Positions 1 through 7,530 are shown, numbered from the stretch's first letter. The stretch: 10,565 nt of DNA from Candidatus Calditenuaceae archaeon JGI OTU-3 (GCA_000494185.1 AWOC01000012.1:1-10565), one strand, 5' to 3'. The notes: generated by a model from the letters alone, not told the origin. A program made the numbers and translations.

Positions 1-95
1 TCGCCTCTTTAACTGCCTCCCATTCCACCTGTCTTCCGAGGTAAAAGTCCCTACTAACTAGGACCTCGTATCTTTCCCTCACCCTCAGCCTCGCG
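1..95. repeat. 95-bp exact inverted repeat, left arm
   Basis: Bases 1-95 are the perfect reverse complement of 10218-10312, checked base by base. Identity stops at 95/96 on the inner side and is cut off by the window edge on the outer side, so the true length could be longer. The arm lies within the DUF424 coding sequence. Its abrupt end at base 1 is what an assembly-graph overlap would leave; a real inverted duplication is the alternative. Confidence 0.95.
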
Positions 96-178
96 CCTAT
101 CAACCCTTCATCACAAGCGGCTACAATCACCTCACCTGTCAGGGACCGATGAGTCTTTAGCCAGAATGTCTCGCCCAC
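1..178 (-). CDS. DUF424 family protein, N-terminal part (runs off window start)
   Basis: On the minus strand a GTG at 178-176 opens a frame that reaches the window edge after 59 codons. It begins MGETFWLKTHRSLTGEVIVA and continues ACDEGLIGARLRVRERYEVL. The early 'K..R..TGEVIVAACDEGLIG' block followed by 'F..G..V..E.V...I' is the pattern of the small archaeal DUF424 family, usually about 90-100 residues. I know of no established biochemical function. The GTG start is chosen because the only other codons back to the in-frame stop are not start-like, and because a TATA-like element lies about 30 nt upstream. The last 31 codons are identical to codons 17-47 of the right-hand copy at 10171-10440. 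Joining this N-terminus to the right-hand C-terminus gives an intact protein of about 101 residues, so this looks like the authentic 5' half of the gene. Family call is fairly sure; function is unknown. Confidence 0.75.
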   Translation of the reverse strand, partial: MGETFWLKTHRSLTGEVIVAACDEGLIGARLRVRERYEVLVSRDFYLGRQVEWEAVKEA

Positions 179-204
179 AGCTCCGCATCTACAATAGCCG
201 GCGA

Positions 205-212
205 TAGATAAA
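205..212 (-). promoter_or_regulatory. TATA-like box for the left DUF424 gene
   Basis: On the minus strand this reads TTTATCTA, centred about 30 nt upstream of the GTG at 178. Archaeal TATA boxes are normally centred 26-27 nt before the transcription start, which would give a leader of only a few bases. The divergent gap 179-293 therefore carries two back-to-back promoters. Called by eye; no BRE is obvious. Confidence 0.45.
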
Positions 213-262
213 CCATTCAGTCCAATCGGCCTTGATTGAATGTTAATCCCTTAGGCAACACC

Positions 263-270
263 CTTAAATC
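263..270 (+). promoter_or_regulatory. TATA-like box for aIF1A
   Basis: CTTAAATC is centred about 27 nt upstream of the GTG at 294. That predicts transcription starting at or next to the start codon, a leaderless mRNA. There is no Shine-Dalgarno at a useful distance, which agrees with leaderless initiation and supports the GTG as the start. Confidence 0.55.
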
Positions 271-293
271 AGAGAAAAGGGGTTATCAATTAC

Positions 294-626
294 GTGGGAA
301 AAAGGAAGATAATTGCTGAGCCGAAGGAACTCGAGAAAGTGCCCGAGCTTGGCCCAGGCGACGTCTATGGCATCGTCTCAAAGCTGGTGGGGTACGACAA
401 GGCACTCGTCGACTGCTCCGACGGGAAACAAAGGATATGCAGGATAAGAGGCCAGCTCAAGAGGAAGATCTGGGTTAAGGAGGGAGATCTAGTTCTGGTG
501 AGCCCCTGGGACTTCCAAGCAGACACTAGGGGCGACATATGGTGGAGATTCACCAAGAACCAAGCAATAGAGCTAGCCAAAATGGGCGTGGTCCCCGAGT
601 TCCTTAGGAGCAGAATAGAGAAGTAG
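294..626 (+). CDS. eif1A: Translation initiation factor aIF1A
   Basis: This 110-residue protein is the archaeal counterpart of eIF1A. It binds the A-site region of the small ribosomal subunit and helps start-codon selection with aIF1 and aIF2. The S1-like OB fold spans about residues 21-86: GDVYGIVSKLVGYDKALVDC leads in, followed by the family hallmarks CRIRGQLKRKIWV (49-61), EGDLVLVSPWDFQ (63-75) and GDIWWRFT (80-87). A basic N-terminal stretch (GKRK) and a short C-terminal helix complete it. Length is typical for archaeal aIF1A (about 100-115). The GTG start is supported by the TATA-like box 27 nt upstream; no upstream in-frame alternative is needed. It is divergent from DUF424 and lies 54 nt before sufD, which has its own promoter. 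Nothing is missing from the fold. Confidence 0.95.
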   Translation: MGKRKIIAEPKELEKVPELGPGDVYGIVSKLVGYDKALVDCSDGKQRICRIRGQLKRKIWVKEGDLVLVSPWDFQADTRGDIWWRFTKNQAIELAKMGVVPEFLRSRIEK

Positions 627-650
627 TGGTTCTTGTTAGGATAAACTTAA

Positions 651-658
651 CTTAAATA
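651..658 (+). promoter_or_regulatory. TATA-like box for sufD
   Basis: CTTAAATA is centred 26-27 nt before the ATG at 681, again implying a leaderless transcript. The run CTTAACTTAAATAGG just before it also contains a near-copy of the element. It indicates that sufD is transcribed separately from aIF1A even though the gap is only 54 nt. Confidence 0.6.
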
Positions 659-680
659 GGGCTTCAAAAAATATCTCTGT

Positions 681-2063
681 ATGCCGAATATTATCTACGG
701 TAACGCAGAGAGCATCATAGAGGAGCTCCGCGAGGACGGGTTAAAGGCATTCAGGACCCTCGACTATGTTACTAACCCTCTCTATACAAAGCATCACGAG
801 AAACTCACTGTCGATCTGGAGTGGCTTCTGAGAAATAGGCAGACGCGCAACGACCCTGTCCCCACAGACTACAAGCCTCTACTATCCAATTTTGAGGAGC
901 CCACAGTGATGCATGTATCGGGCAGGCCTGCCCACATTAACTTACCAGCCGAATATTCGAGACAAGGCGTCATCTTGGAGAGCATATGGGACGCGGTGCG
1001 TAAAAGAACCGATCTTGTTGAGCATCTATTAAGGAACTATGCGGTGCAGCCCAACGAAGATAAGCTGGCTGGACTGGTCTATGGCGCTCTTAATTCGGGT
1101 GTGCTTCTATATGTGCCCGACGGTCTGGGCCTCGACATGAAGGTTAGGATGACGTGGTTAACGAGCGCTGAAGATGGTGTCACAGCAGCCCTCACCCTCG
1201 TGTACGCGGGCAGCGGCTCGAGAGTGTCGATCCTTGAGGAGCACCAGTCCTATGGAGTCGGGGACAAATCCTTCGTGGGACACATAATCAGCGTGGTGGG
1301 ACAAGACTCTTCCAGCGTGAAGCACGCACTCTTCAACAACCTCGCCCCGACAGCCGAATCGGCCATCTTTAGGCGTTCTTACACCCTCAGATACGCCCAC
1401 CAGTCTTGGATAGGCGCAGAGATAGGCGGGGGCATCGTGAGGAATGTTATAGATAACATACTTGTGGGGGATGGCTCGAGGTCTGATACCTTGGAGGTTG
1501 TTATGGCCGCTGGAACTCAACGCTTTGACATCACAGCAAACCTGAACCATTTAGGGCAGGGTACCGTGGGGAGGGTAGTGGTCAAGGGTCTTGGGCTTGA
1601 GAACTCTCGGACGCTCTTCAAGGGCATGATCAAGATTGACAAGAGAGCGAAGAATACAAGCGCCTACCTGGCCGAGCATGCCATGCTACTCAGCCCCAAC
1701 GCAAGAGCCGACGCGATCCCCGGCCTAGAGATCGAGAGCGACAACGTCAAGGCAACCCACTCAGCCAGCGTAAGCCAGATAGACCCTGAGCAACTCTGGT
1801 ACCTCACAACCAGAGGCCTAAGTAGAGATGAGGCGACGAAGCTAATAGCCACCGGCTTCTTCGAGCCCGTTATAAGCGAGATAGACCTATCCGACGTCCG
1901 ATGGAGGGTCAGGCACATGATAGAGAATAAGTGGCGGAGGCCAGGAGAGCCCCCCGTAGACCTCGAAACACTCATTGACATATACGTGGAGCCTGAGGAG
2001 GTTGGCAAGAGCGTTGAAGACATTTTCGGAACACACTACAAATATGTTTACGGCAAGAAATAA
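681..2063 (+). CDS. sufD: SufD-type SufBD Fe-S cluster assembly protein
   Basis: This 460-residue protein belongs to the SufBD family, a right-handed beta-helix that pairs with SufB and the SufC ATPase to assemble Fe-S clusters in the cytosol. The diagnostic C-terminal core is clear: LLSPNARADAIPGLEI, then DNVKATHSASVSQID, DPEQLWYLTTRGLSRDEA and ATGFFEPVI, ending in the usual helical tail. The beta-helix occupies roughly residues 130-355. His360, in KATHSAS, matches the SufD histidine at the SufB interface in E. coli. The SufB-type 'GDQC' scaffold cysteine is replaced by a 'PNARA' segment, so it is SufD-like rather than SufB. I see no cysteine anywhere in the protein; the position equivalent to E. 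coli SufD Cys358 is alanine. SufC and SufB are not adjacent, which is unusual because sufCBD are often clustered. Start: ATG with a well placed TATA-like box. Whether it works as SufD or as a homodimeric SufBD ancestor is not decided by the sequence. Confidence 0.88.
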   Translation: MPNIIYGNAESIIEELREDGLKAFRTLDYVTNPLYTKHHEKLTVDLEWLLRNRQTRNDPVPTDYKPLLSNFEEPTVMHVSGRPAHINLPAEYSRQGVILESIWDAVRKRTDLVEHLLRNYAVQPNEDKLAGLVYGALNSGVLLYVPDGLGLDMKVRMTWLTSAEDGVTAALTLVYAGSGSRVSILEEHQSYGVGDKSFVGHIISVVGQDSSSVKHALFNNLAPTAESAIFRRSYTLRYAHQSWIGAEIGGGIVRNVIDNILVGDGSRSDTLEVVMAAGTQRFDITANLNHLGQGTVGRVVVKGLGLENSRTLFKGMIKIDKRAKNTSAYLAEHAMLLSPNARADAIPGLEIESDNVKATHSASVSQIDPEQLWYLTTRGLSRDEATKLIATGFFEPVISEIDLSDVRWRVRHMIENKWRRPGEPPVDLETLIDIYVEPEEVGKSVEDIFGTHYKYVYGKK

Positions 2064-2112
2064 GTTCTTTGCGAGGACTCGGGGAATACCCAAATCGTCA
2101 TGCCGCGTAACG

Positions 2113-2120
2113 CCTAAATA
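2113..2120 (+). promoter_or_regulatory. TATA-like box for the smc-scpA-scpB operon
   Basis: CCTAAATA lies in the 90-nt gap after sufD. Its centre is about 37 nt before the TTG at 2154, so transcription would start near 2143 with a leader of about 10 nt. It is followed immediately by a perfect inverted repeat (2121-2136). Confidence 0.45.
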
Positions 2121-2136
2121 ACCCCTAGAGAGGGGT
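2121..2136. promoter_or_regulatory. Perfect 6-bp-arm palindrome between TATA box and smc start
   Basis: ACCCCT-AGAG-AGGGGT is a perfect inverted repeat with a 4-nt spacer. It abuts the TATA-like element and lies where a bound protein would block RNA polymerase recruitment, so it could be an operator. It could instead be a small hairpin terminating sufD transcription, but there is no T tract after it. Function is inference only. Confidence 0.35.
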
Positions 2137-2153
2137 CTTAGACACGCGAAGAT

Positions 2154-5100
2154 TTGGTACATATTAAGCGAATAACGCTTCAGGGGTTCAAGTCGTTCGG
2201 GCCGAAAAGAAACGTCATCAAGCTCGAGAAAGGATTTGTTGTCATAACAGGCCCAAACGGCGGCGGAAAAAGCAACGTCTTAGACGCTATAAAGTTCTGT
2301 CTAGGAGAACTGAGCATTAACGCCCTCAGAGTCTCGAAGCTCTCTGACCTTATACACGAATCCGGCGGCAGAAAGCTCTCCACAGCGACTGTGACGCTCG
2401 TACTTGATAACACGGATAAGTCCCTTCCAATAGATTCTGAGGATGTATCGATATCCAGGACGATAGTCTCGTCGGGCGAAAGCACTTACAGAATAAATGG
2501 AAGGGCGGTCTCGAGAAACGACCTCCTATCACTTCTTGCGGCGGCAAACATAAGGCCCTCGGGATTCAACATCATCACTCAGGGTGCTGTCTTAAGCATC
2601 GCCGAAAAGAGCCCCGAGGATCTAAGGAAAATGCTAGAGGAGGTTGCGGGCACCGCAGAATACGATAAGAAGCGGGCCGAGGCGATGAGAGAGCTCGAGA
2701 TAGCTGAGAAAAATGTCGCCGTAGCCAAGGCCGGGGTGACAGAGCTTAGAAGCCGGGTCAAACAGCTCGAACTAGAGAGGAGCCAGCTGGTAAGGAGTAT
2801 TCTTGTTCAGCGATATCTCGAACAGCTCTCGAGAGAGCAGCTTGAGGCTGAGCTCAGCGCGACTGAGCAGTCAATAGTGGAAGCTCATAAGGAGTTAGGG
2901 GTGGTGGAGGAGAGGATTAGTGGGTTGAGGGCGGCACTAGATCAACTGAGCTTGGAGAGGACTAAACTGGTTCAGGATGTTGAAAGGATTGAGCAGGATA
3001 TAGCGGCAGCTCAGTCTGAGACGACTGATCTGCAGACAAAGGCTACGCTATTCTCGAGAGAGATGGAGTCGTTGAAAGGGGCCATAATACGTGAAGGATC
3101 CCTATACTCGAATAATAGGCGAAGAATACTCCTCCTACGACTCAGGAAGTCTCAGCTCGAGCAGTCCCTAGTCCAGCTAAAAGAGGAATATAGGATACTC
3201 GAGCGAGAGTACAGCGACTCACAGGACCAGCTGAGGGCTTTTGAAAAGAGACTACAGAGTCTACTCAACATCAGGGACACGATTCGTATAGAGCTTAATG
3301 AGGCGAGGGCGGTGCGGGAGGAGCGTGAGAGGAGACGCATAGAGCTACTAAAGAGTCTGAGCGAGACAGAGGCGAGTATCTCAGCTTTGGAGAATCGTTT
3401 GCAAGATCTTGAGAAGAGAAGGGCACACCTCATGAAACGCCTTTCTAGGCAAGAAGAGATCATCGCTCAGGGCCAGCGCTCTCTAAAGGAGTTAAAGGAC
3501 AGGTATCAAAGATTCGTCCACGTCCAAGCCGAGGTCGAGGAGGAGAGGAGAGCGTTAAGAGACAAGCTATCCCTCATGGAGCGGCTAAGGTACGAATGCG
3601 ACTCTTTGATTAACGAGGCCTCAAGACTTAAGGGCGAGATTGAGGGCGAGATCAGTAGACTTGGATGGGCTAACAAAGAGTCTCAGGACAAGCAACCTTG
3701 GCATAATCACGGGGTTAGAAGGCTTGGAGACCTTTTAGAAGACCTATCAAATGTCCCCAACGCATTACTGCCGATACTGTCTAGGCACCAAGACACGCTG
3801 GTCGTTGAGAAGGAGAGCTTCGCGGCCGCTCTGGCTTTGAGGGCCGCTGAGATTGGGAAAGACCTCTCGGTCGTGGCAATAGGATGCGAGGGCTTGGATA
3901 AGAAGCACGCGTCATCTTGCCTCGCATGCACCATAGCCGGAGAGGATGAGGAGCTTAGGCGGGCTCTCCACGCTATCTTCCCCGACCACCACATCGCGGG
4001 CAGGGTCTTCGAGCCCGGTAAACCTGCCTTCTCTACTGACGGCATCTACTCGAGCGGCCGGGGCTATTACAGGGCCTTGAAAGAGGCCGTGAGATTCAAT
4101 AGGCTTTCCACAGCTATGGTGGAGGTTGATCGGGTTGTCTCGGCTGCCGAGCTAATACGCTCCCATTTAGAAGACTCTATAGCCGCCCTGAAAGAGAGGG
4201 CCAGGGAGGCCGAGGAGAAGCTCATCTCAGCTAAATCCGAGGCAGGCCAACTCGAGGCAGAAATCAACTCTTTTGAGAGGAAGTTAGAGGAGGCGAGGCG
4301 GGAGGCCGAGGAAATTAGGGGCGAGATGGACGCCACCATTAACGACTCTAATACCATTAGTGCTGAGAAGGAGAAGTTGGCTGAGAAGCTAGGAAAAATC
4401 AGGTCTGAGCTAGACAAGTTGAACCAAGCCAAGGATGACGAAGAGGAGGTCCTACTGGAGAGGAGGCTGGCGGAGTTAAATGAGGAGGCTAGAGCATTAG
4501 AGAGGGAGATTGGGAGCAGATCGGCCTCAACGAGGACCACTAAACAGCAATTGGAGCAGGCGCGGCTTCGCATTCAGACAGTAGGGCAGGAGCTCAGTAA
4601 AATTGAGACAGAAATCGAGACACTCGAAGCGGCTTGTAGAGAATCCAAACTTAGGCTGAGAAGACTGGCAGACGATTACAAAAACGTCACATCGCGGTTA
4701 AACGATTTGAGGAAAAGGCTCGAGGAGCTTTCAGGCGTTGTACAGAGATCTCAAGCTCTCCGTGCGGAGCTTAGATCAAGGCTTGCTGGGGTGGAAGACT
4801 CTTTGAACAATAAGAGATCTGAGGCGAGCGCCCTTGACTCGGAGAGAAACAGGCTACAGATCAGAATCGTAGAGCTGCGGATGAGGGAAACGGGCATAAG
4901 AGAGAAACTTGAGGCGTTTAGGTCTCCTCAGACTAGGGACTTGGAGCTACTGCCCGCAGAGTTCAAGAAAAGGCTGCGATCCGAGCTAGAGGGCGAGCTG
5001 TCCTCTATTGGAATGGTTAACCAGCTCTCGCTCGAACAATATCCGCAGCTCGCCGCGGAATACATTAGTCGTTCCAAAAATCTTCAGATCCTTGACCAAG

Positions 5101-5600
5101 AGCGTCGTAAAATACTTGAGATAATCAAGATGATTGATGACAAGAAGCTTGAGGCGTTTATGCGGACTTTTGAGCTTGTCTCTAGCGGCTTCAGTAGGTT
5201 CTTTTCGGCGCTGACCGGCGGTACCGCGTGGCTCGAGCTTTCGGATCCGGCGAGGCCATTGGAGTCGGGGGTCGAGCTGATAACAGCCTTTCCAGGTAAG
5301 GCTGCTAGGTCCTCCAAAAGTGTGAGTGGCGGGGAGAAATCGATAGCTGCAGTTTCGCTCTTGCTTGCCTTCCAAGGCCTTACACCTGCAGAGTTCCTAA
5401 TACTTGACGAGATTGACGCACACATGGACGCTAACTATAGCAAGAAGCTGGCTGAGCTACTTAAAGAGTTCTCGAATAGGTCACAGGTCATAGCGGTGAG
5501 TCTGAAGGACATTGTTGCCGAGAAGGCGGATCAGCTGATCGGCGTCTATAATCAGGGAGGAGAGTCGAGGGTTGTTTACACGAGGCTTGAGGAGAATTAA
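2154..5600 (+). CDS. smc: Chromosome segregation ATPase SMC
   Basis: This 1148-residue protein is a structural-maintenance-of-chromosomes ATPase, the core of the condensin-like complex that loops and organises the chromosome. The N-terminal head carries Walker A GPNGGGKS (33-40; glycine replaces the usual serine) and a Q-loop around Gln143. Two long charged coiled coils run about 160-510 and 650-990. A divergent hinge lies between, about 515-645, recognisable by GVRRLGDLL at its start and STDGIYSSGRGYY near its end. The C-terminal head has the signature SVSGGEKS (from 1056), Walker B FLILDE (1081-1086) and D-loop DAHMD. Length is typical. The TTG start gives MVHIKRITLQGFKSFG, the normal SMC beginning, with no better upstream codon. 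The hinge contains Cys578, His585, Cys589 and Cys592. The gene overlaps scpA by 29 nt, and the presence of both ScpA and ScpB marks it as SMC rather than Rad50. Confidence 0.96.
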   Translation: MVHIKRITLQGFKSFGPKRNVIKLEKGFVVITGPNGGGKSNVLDAIKFCLGELSINALRVSKLSDLIHESGGRKLSTATVTLVLDNTDKSLPIDSEDVSISRTIVSSGESTYRINGRAVSRNDLLSLLAAANIRPSGFNIITQGAVLSIAEKSPEDLRKMLEEVAGTAEYDKKRAEAMRELEIAEKNVAVAKAGVTELRSRVKQLELERSQLVRSILVQRYLEQLSREQLEAELSATEQSIVEAHKELGVVEERISGLRAALDQLSLERTKLVQDVERIEQDIAAAQSETTDLQTKATLFSREMESLKGAIIREGSLYSNNRRRILLLRLRKSQLEQSLVQLKEEYRILEREYSDSQDQLRAFEKRLQSLLNIRDTIRIELNEARAVREERERRRIELLKSLSETEASISALENRLQDLEKRRAHLMKRLSRQEEIIAQGQRSLKELKDRYQRFVHVQAEVEEERRALRDKLSLMERLRYECDSLINEASRLKGEIEGEISRLGWANKESQDKQPWHNHGVRRLGDLLEDLSNVPNALLPILSRHQDTLVVEKESFAAALALRAAEIGKDLSVVAIGCEGLDKKHASSCLACTIAGEDEELRRALHAIFPDHHIAGRVFEPGKPAFSTDGIYSSGRGYYRALKEAVRFNRLSTAMVEVDRVVSAAELIRSHLEDSIAALKERAREAEEKLISAKSEAGQLEAEINSFERKLEEARREAEEIRGEMDATINDSNTISAEKEKLAEKLGKIRSELDKLNQAKDDEEEVLLERRLAELNEEARALEREIGSRSASTRTTKQQLEQARLRIQTVGQELSKIETEIETLEAACRESKLRLRRLADDYKNVTSRLNDLRKRLEELSGVVQRSQALRAELRSRLAGVEDSLNNKRSEASALDSERNRLQIRIVELRMRETGIREKLEAFRSPQTRDLELLPAEFKKRLRSELEGELSSIGMVNQLSLEQYPQLAAEYISRSKNLQILDQERRKILEIIKMIDDKKLEAFMRTFELVSSGFSRFFSALTGGTAWLELSDPARPLESGVELITAFPGKAARSSKSVSGGEKSIAAVSLLLAFQGLTPAEFLILDEIDAHMDANYSKKLAELLKEFSNRSQVIAVSLKDIVAEKADQLIGVYNQGGESRVVYTRLEEN
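5555..5562 (+). promoter_or_regulatory. Ribosome binding site for scpA inside smc
   Basis: GGGAGGAG precedes the TTG at 5572 by about 10 nt and matches the anti-Shine-Dalgarno. It decides the unusual TTG start, which otherwise has no support, and allows internal re-initiation before smc ends. Confidence 0.55.
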
Positions 5601-6222
5601 GCAGGAGGAGCTTGACTGGCGATTACTTCTCGCGACGCATCTCCTCAACCGCAGCCTAGTATCCAGGATCGACCTAGTCAAGCTGCTGGAGCAGCTGACA
5701 GGGGTAATTGAGTCGGAGAAATTAAGCATCTCCCAGGGAGGAGTGGCGGTCTACGGGGCCGCATATATCCACCGACTGAGAACAGAGACAGTCCTTACGC
5801 AGCCGCGTGATAGAGACGAGCAGCAGAGGCCAGACCTGTATGTACCCCCACCCATAGAAATACCACTAAAGCCAGGTCTCCTAGCGGCAACAATGCTGGA
5901 GATAGTCAACGCTCTGCGGTCGGCAATGCGTAGTGAGCAAGGCTCGGCGTTTCTCTCCTCTACGCTACAAGCCGACCTGAAACTAGACGAGTACCTTGTT
6001 AAGATTGAGGAGGAGCTTGAGGAGTTCATAGACATGATTAAGCAGCTTTTTGGTGCGATAGAGGAGTGGGCCTTAGAGGACGTTTTTCAAGGTGTCAGCA
6101 GGCTAGAGGCGGCGAGAAGATTCATTCTGCTGCTACTCGCGGCGGGTAGAGGTTTTGTCGAAATTTATCAGGATGAAGAGAGCGGAAAGATTCTCGTGAG
6201 GTGGTTGGCGAGGAATGCCTGA
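5572..6222 (+). CDS. scpA: Segregation and condensation protein A (kleisin ScpA)
   Basis: This 216-residue protein is the kleisin that bridges the two SMC heads and binds ScpB. The N-terminal helical part (about 12-76) has the archaeal ScpA look, with DWRLLLATHLL, RIDLVKLLEQL and AAYIHRLRTETVL, the counterpart of the 'LLRIKSELLLP' block. A proline-rich linker (91-101, VPPPIEIPLKP) and a central helical region follow. The C-terminal winged helix (about 165-215) contains SRLEAARRFILLLLAAGRGF and VEIYQDEESGKILVRW, the segment that docks on the SMC head. The TTG start is supported by a Shine-Dalgarno 10 nt upstream and by overlap with the smc 3' end; no in-frame ATG lies nearby. The next gene overlaps its end by 8 nt, so smc, scpA and scpB are translationally coupled. 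Confidence 0.88.
   Translation: MFTRGLRRIKQEELDWRLLLATHLLNRSLVSRIDLVKLLEQLTGVIESEKLSISQGGVAVYGAAYIHRLRTETVLTQPRDRDEQQRPDLYVPPPIEIPLKPGLLAATMLEIVNALRSAMRSEQGSAFLSSTLQADLKLDEYLVKIEEELEEFIDMIKQLFGAIEEWALEDVFQGVSRLEAARRFILLLLAAGRGFVEIYQDEESGKILVRWLARNA
6198..6203 (+). promoter_or_regulatory. Ribosome binding site for scpB
   Basis: GAGGTG, complementary to the 16S rRNA 3' end, lies 11 nt before the ATG at 6215 and within the scpA coding sequence. The spacing is the same as for scpA, consistent with internal operon genes using Shine-Dalgarno initiation while promoter-proximal genes are leaderless. Confidence 0.5.
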
Positions 6223-6781
6223 AAGGGTCAAGACATCTATGGGGGTCCGGGGCGAGGCCGTTGCGCGTGTGCTTATAGAGGCTACGCTTTTCCTCAGCGA
6301 TAGGCCTGTCACTGTCCAGAAATTGAGAAGCGTTACAGGTCTGAAGAGCAAAGCCGTAATCGAGAAGATCTTAGAGGAACTCAACACCGAATACGAAGAG
6401 GAGGGCCGGGCCTTCACGATATCTAAATTTAAGGGGGATAGATACATGATGCATGTAAGGCCACAGTGGCTGAGCATGGTTAAGAAGCATGTTGGCAAGA
6501 CAGTTCTTACCACAGGAGTTCTGAGAACACTAGCATTCATCGCCTTCCACCAGCCGGTGGAAAAGTCGACTGTCGCGGCGGTTCGCGGCAGCAGGGCCTA
6601 CGCGCAGATAAGGGAACTTGTTGAGAGAGGGCTCGTGGAGGTCGATAGGAAGGGCAGGTCCTCTATCCTCCGAACAACAAAACTTTTCGCGGAACTCTTC
6701 GGAGTTGAGGACTCCCCCGCTGTTATAAGGCGAAAGATTGAGGAGTTGACTGCTGCCAAAGAGGGCGCGACCCCAAAATAG
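6215..6781 (+). CDS. scpB: Segregation and condensation protein B (ScpB)
   Basis: This 188-residue protein is the dimeric winged-helix partner (kite subunit) of the SMC-ScpA complex. The first winged helix spans about residues 14-90 (VARVLIEATLFLSDRPVT, then GLKSKAVIEKILEELN). The second spans about 95-165 and holds the family hallmarks TTGVLRTLAFIAFHQPVEKS, a shortened 'VRGSRAY' loop, LVERGLVE and RTTKLFAELFGVED. Its length matches the family. The C-terminal 25 residues are charged and probably disordered. The ATG start is preceded by GAGGTG at a good distance and overlaps the scpA stop by 8 nt. It is the last gene of the smc operon unless the KH gene, 59 nt on, is co-transcribed. The identification is secure because the three subunits occur together. 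Confidence 0.92.
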   Translation: MPERVKTSMGVRGEAVARVLIEATLFLSDRPVTVQKLRSVTGLKSKAVIEKILEELNTEYEEEGRAFTISKFKGDRYMMHVRPQWLSMVKKHVGKTVLTTGVLRTLAFIAFHQPVEKSTVAAVRGSRAYAQIRELVERGLVEVDRKGRSSILRTTKLFAELFGVEDSPAVIRRKIEELTAAKEGATPK

Positions 6782-6840
6782 CGTGGGTCGACGAAAATAT
6801 GTCTATCTACTGGCGAAAAACTATGTAGGATGGGTGGAGA

Positions 6841-7410
6841 ATGCCTTACCCTGAACAACGCTTCATCGTCAGGGTCCCTCTCGAAAGGGTTGCCGTACTC
6901 ATAGGGAAAAGGGGAGAGACCAAGAAGGCCATAGAGGAAAGGTTGTCGGTTGAGCTGCGCGTAAACTCTGAGGAAGGGCTGGTCGAGATACGTCCAGCGG
7001 TAAGTGATCCGGCGGGGACATGGGACCCCTCCAACCTCTTTAAGGCCAGAGACATAGTAGAGGCGATCGGTCTCGGCTTCAGCCCTCAGAAAGCCTTCGA
7101 ACTACTCAATGAGAACTATGTGCTATCAGTAGTCGAGCTCTCCCAATTCGCTAGGCGAAATCCAGCGGACATCTCACGAGTTAAGGCTAGGATAATAGGC
7201 TCAGAGGGGAAGACGAGAAGGATAATAGAGGAGGCCGCCCACGTGTACGTCTCTGTTGGAGAGGATACAGTAGGTGTAATAGGACACGTGGAGGATGTCA
7301 GGGCGGCGCAGGAGGCGATCGAGATGCTGATCAACGGCGCTCCCCATAGCACTGTCTATAAGTTCCTCGACGGCTATGCCCAGAGGAGAAAGCTCAGACG
7401 TCTATACTAA
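6841..7410 (+). CDS. KH-domain ribosome biogenesis protein, Dim2/Pno1-like
   Basis: This 189-residue protein has two KH RNA-binding domains. The first (about 6-75) carries the GxxG loop IGKRGETKKAIEERL (21-35). The second (about 95-165) carries IIGSEGKTRRIIEEAAHVYV (118-137), followed by VGVIGHVEDV and the signature tail AIEMLINGAPHSTVYKFLD. This order and tail are those of the archaeal Dim2p (Pno1/Rrp20) family. The Pyrococcus member binds the 3' end of 16S rRNA and contacts aIF2 alpha; in eukaryotes Dim2 acts in small-subunit maturation. The ATG is preceded by GGTGGAGA, a short-spaced Shine-Dalgarno. It lies 59 nt after scpB and 120 nt before top6B. As recalled, Dim2 sits near aIF1A, RIO1 and topoisomerase VI genes in many archaea, which supports the call; RIO1 is not in this window. 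Confidence 0.88.
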   Translation: MPYPEQRFIVRVPLERVAVLIGKRGETKKAIEERLSVELRVNSEEGLVEIRPAVSDPAGTWDPSNLFKARDIVEAIGLGFSPQKAFELLNENYVLSVVELSQFARRNPADISRVKARIIGSEGKTRRIIEEAAHVYVSVGEDTVGVIGHVEDVRAAQEAIEMLINGAPHSTVYKFLDGYAQRRKLRRLY

Positions 7411-7500
7411 GACGGATCCGACAGTAATACTTGAGAAGTCGCTCCAGGTGCTCAAGGACTAGGATATTTACTTCCAATTCTCTGCCATGATGGGTTGAGT

Positions 7501-7508
7501 CTATTAAG
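7501..7508 (+). promoter_or_regulatory. TATA-like box for top6B
   Basis: CTATTAAG is centred 26-27 nt upstream of the ATG at 7531, predicting a leaderless transcript. The rest of the 120-nt gap after the KH gene holds only a weak CTTGAG/CTCAAG inverted repeat (7430-7435 and 7451-7456) and no convincing small gene. Confidence 0.5.
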
Positions 7509-7530
7509 TGGTGTTGAGGGGTAAATTCAG

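Noticed and set aside
179..293. Small RNA or tRNA gene in the DUF424/aIF1A divergent gap
   Set aside because: No cloverleaf, C/D box pair or stable hairpin was seen; the gap is explained by two opposing promoters.
4067..4573. 168-residue antisense frame inside smc
   Set aside because: Serine-rich mirror of coiled-coil codons with no recognisable domain; a shadow of smc. Other long antisense frames in smc, sufD and top6B were dismissed for the same reason.
2154..5600. Rad50 instead of SMC because of the hinge CxxC
   Set aside because: The overlapping scpA and scpB genes, the SMC-type N-terminus (GFKSFG), the signature and the large hinge domain identify SMC; Rad50 would lack a hinge domain of this size and be next to mre11.
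7411..7470. Possible continuation of the KH gene in the +1 frame (ending in a peptide like TDPTVILEKSLQVLKD)
   Set aside because: The KH protein already ends in the usual family tail and the run is short, with no start codon or ribosome binding site; chance open frame.
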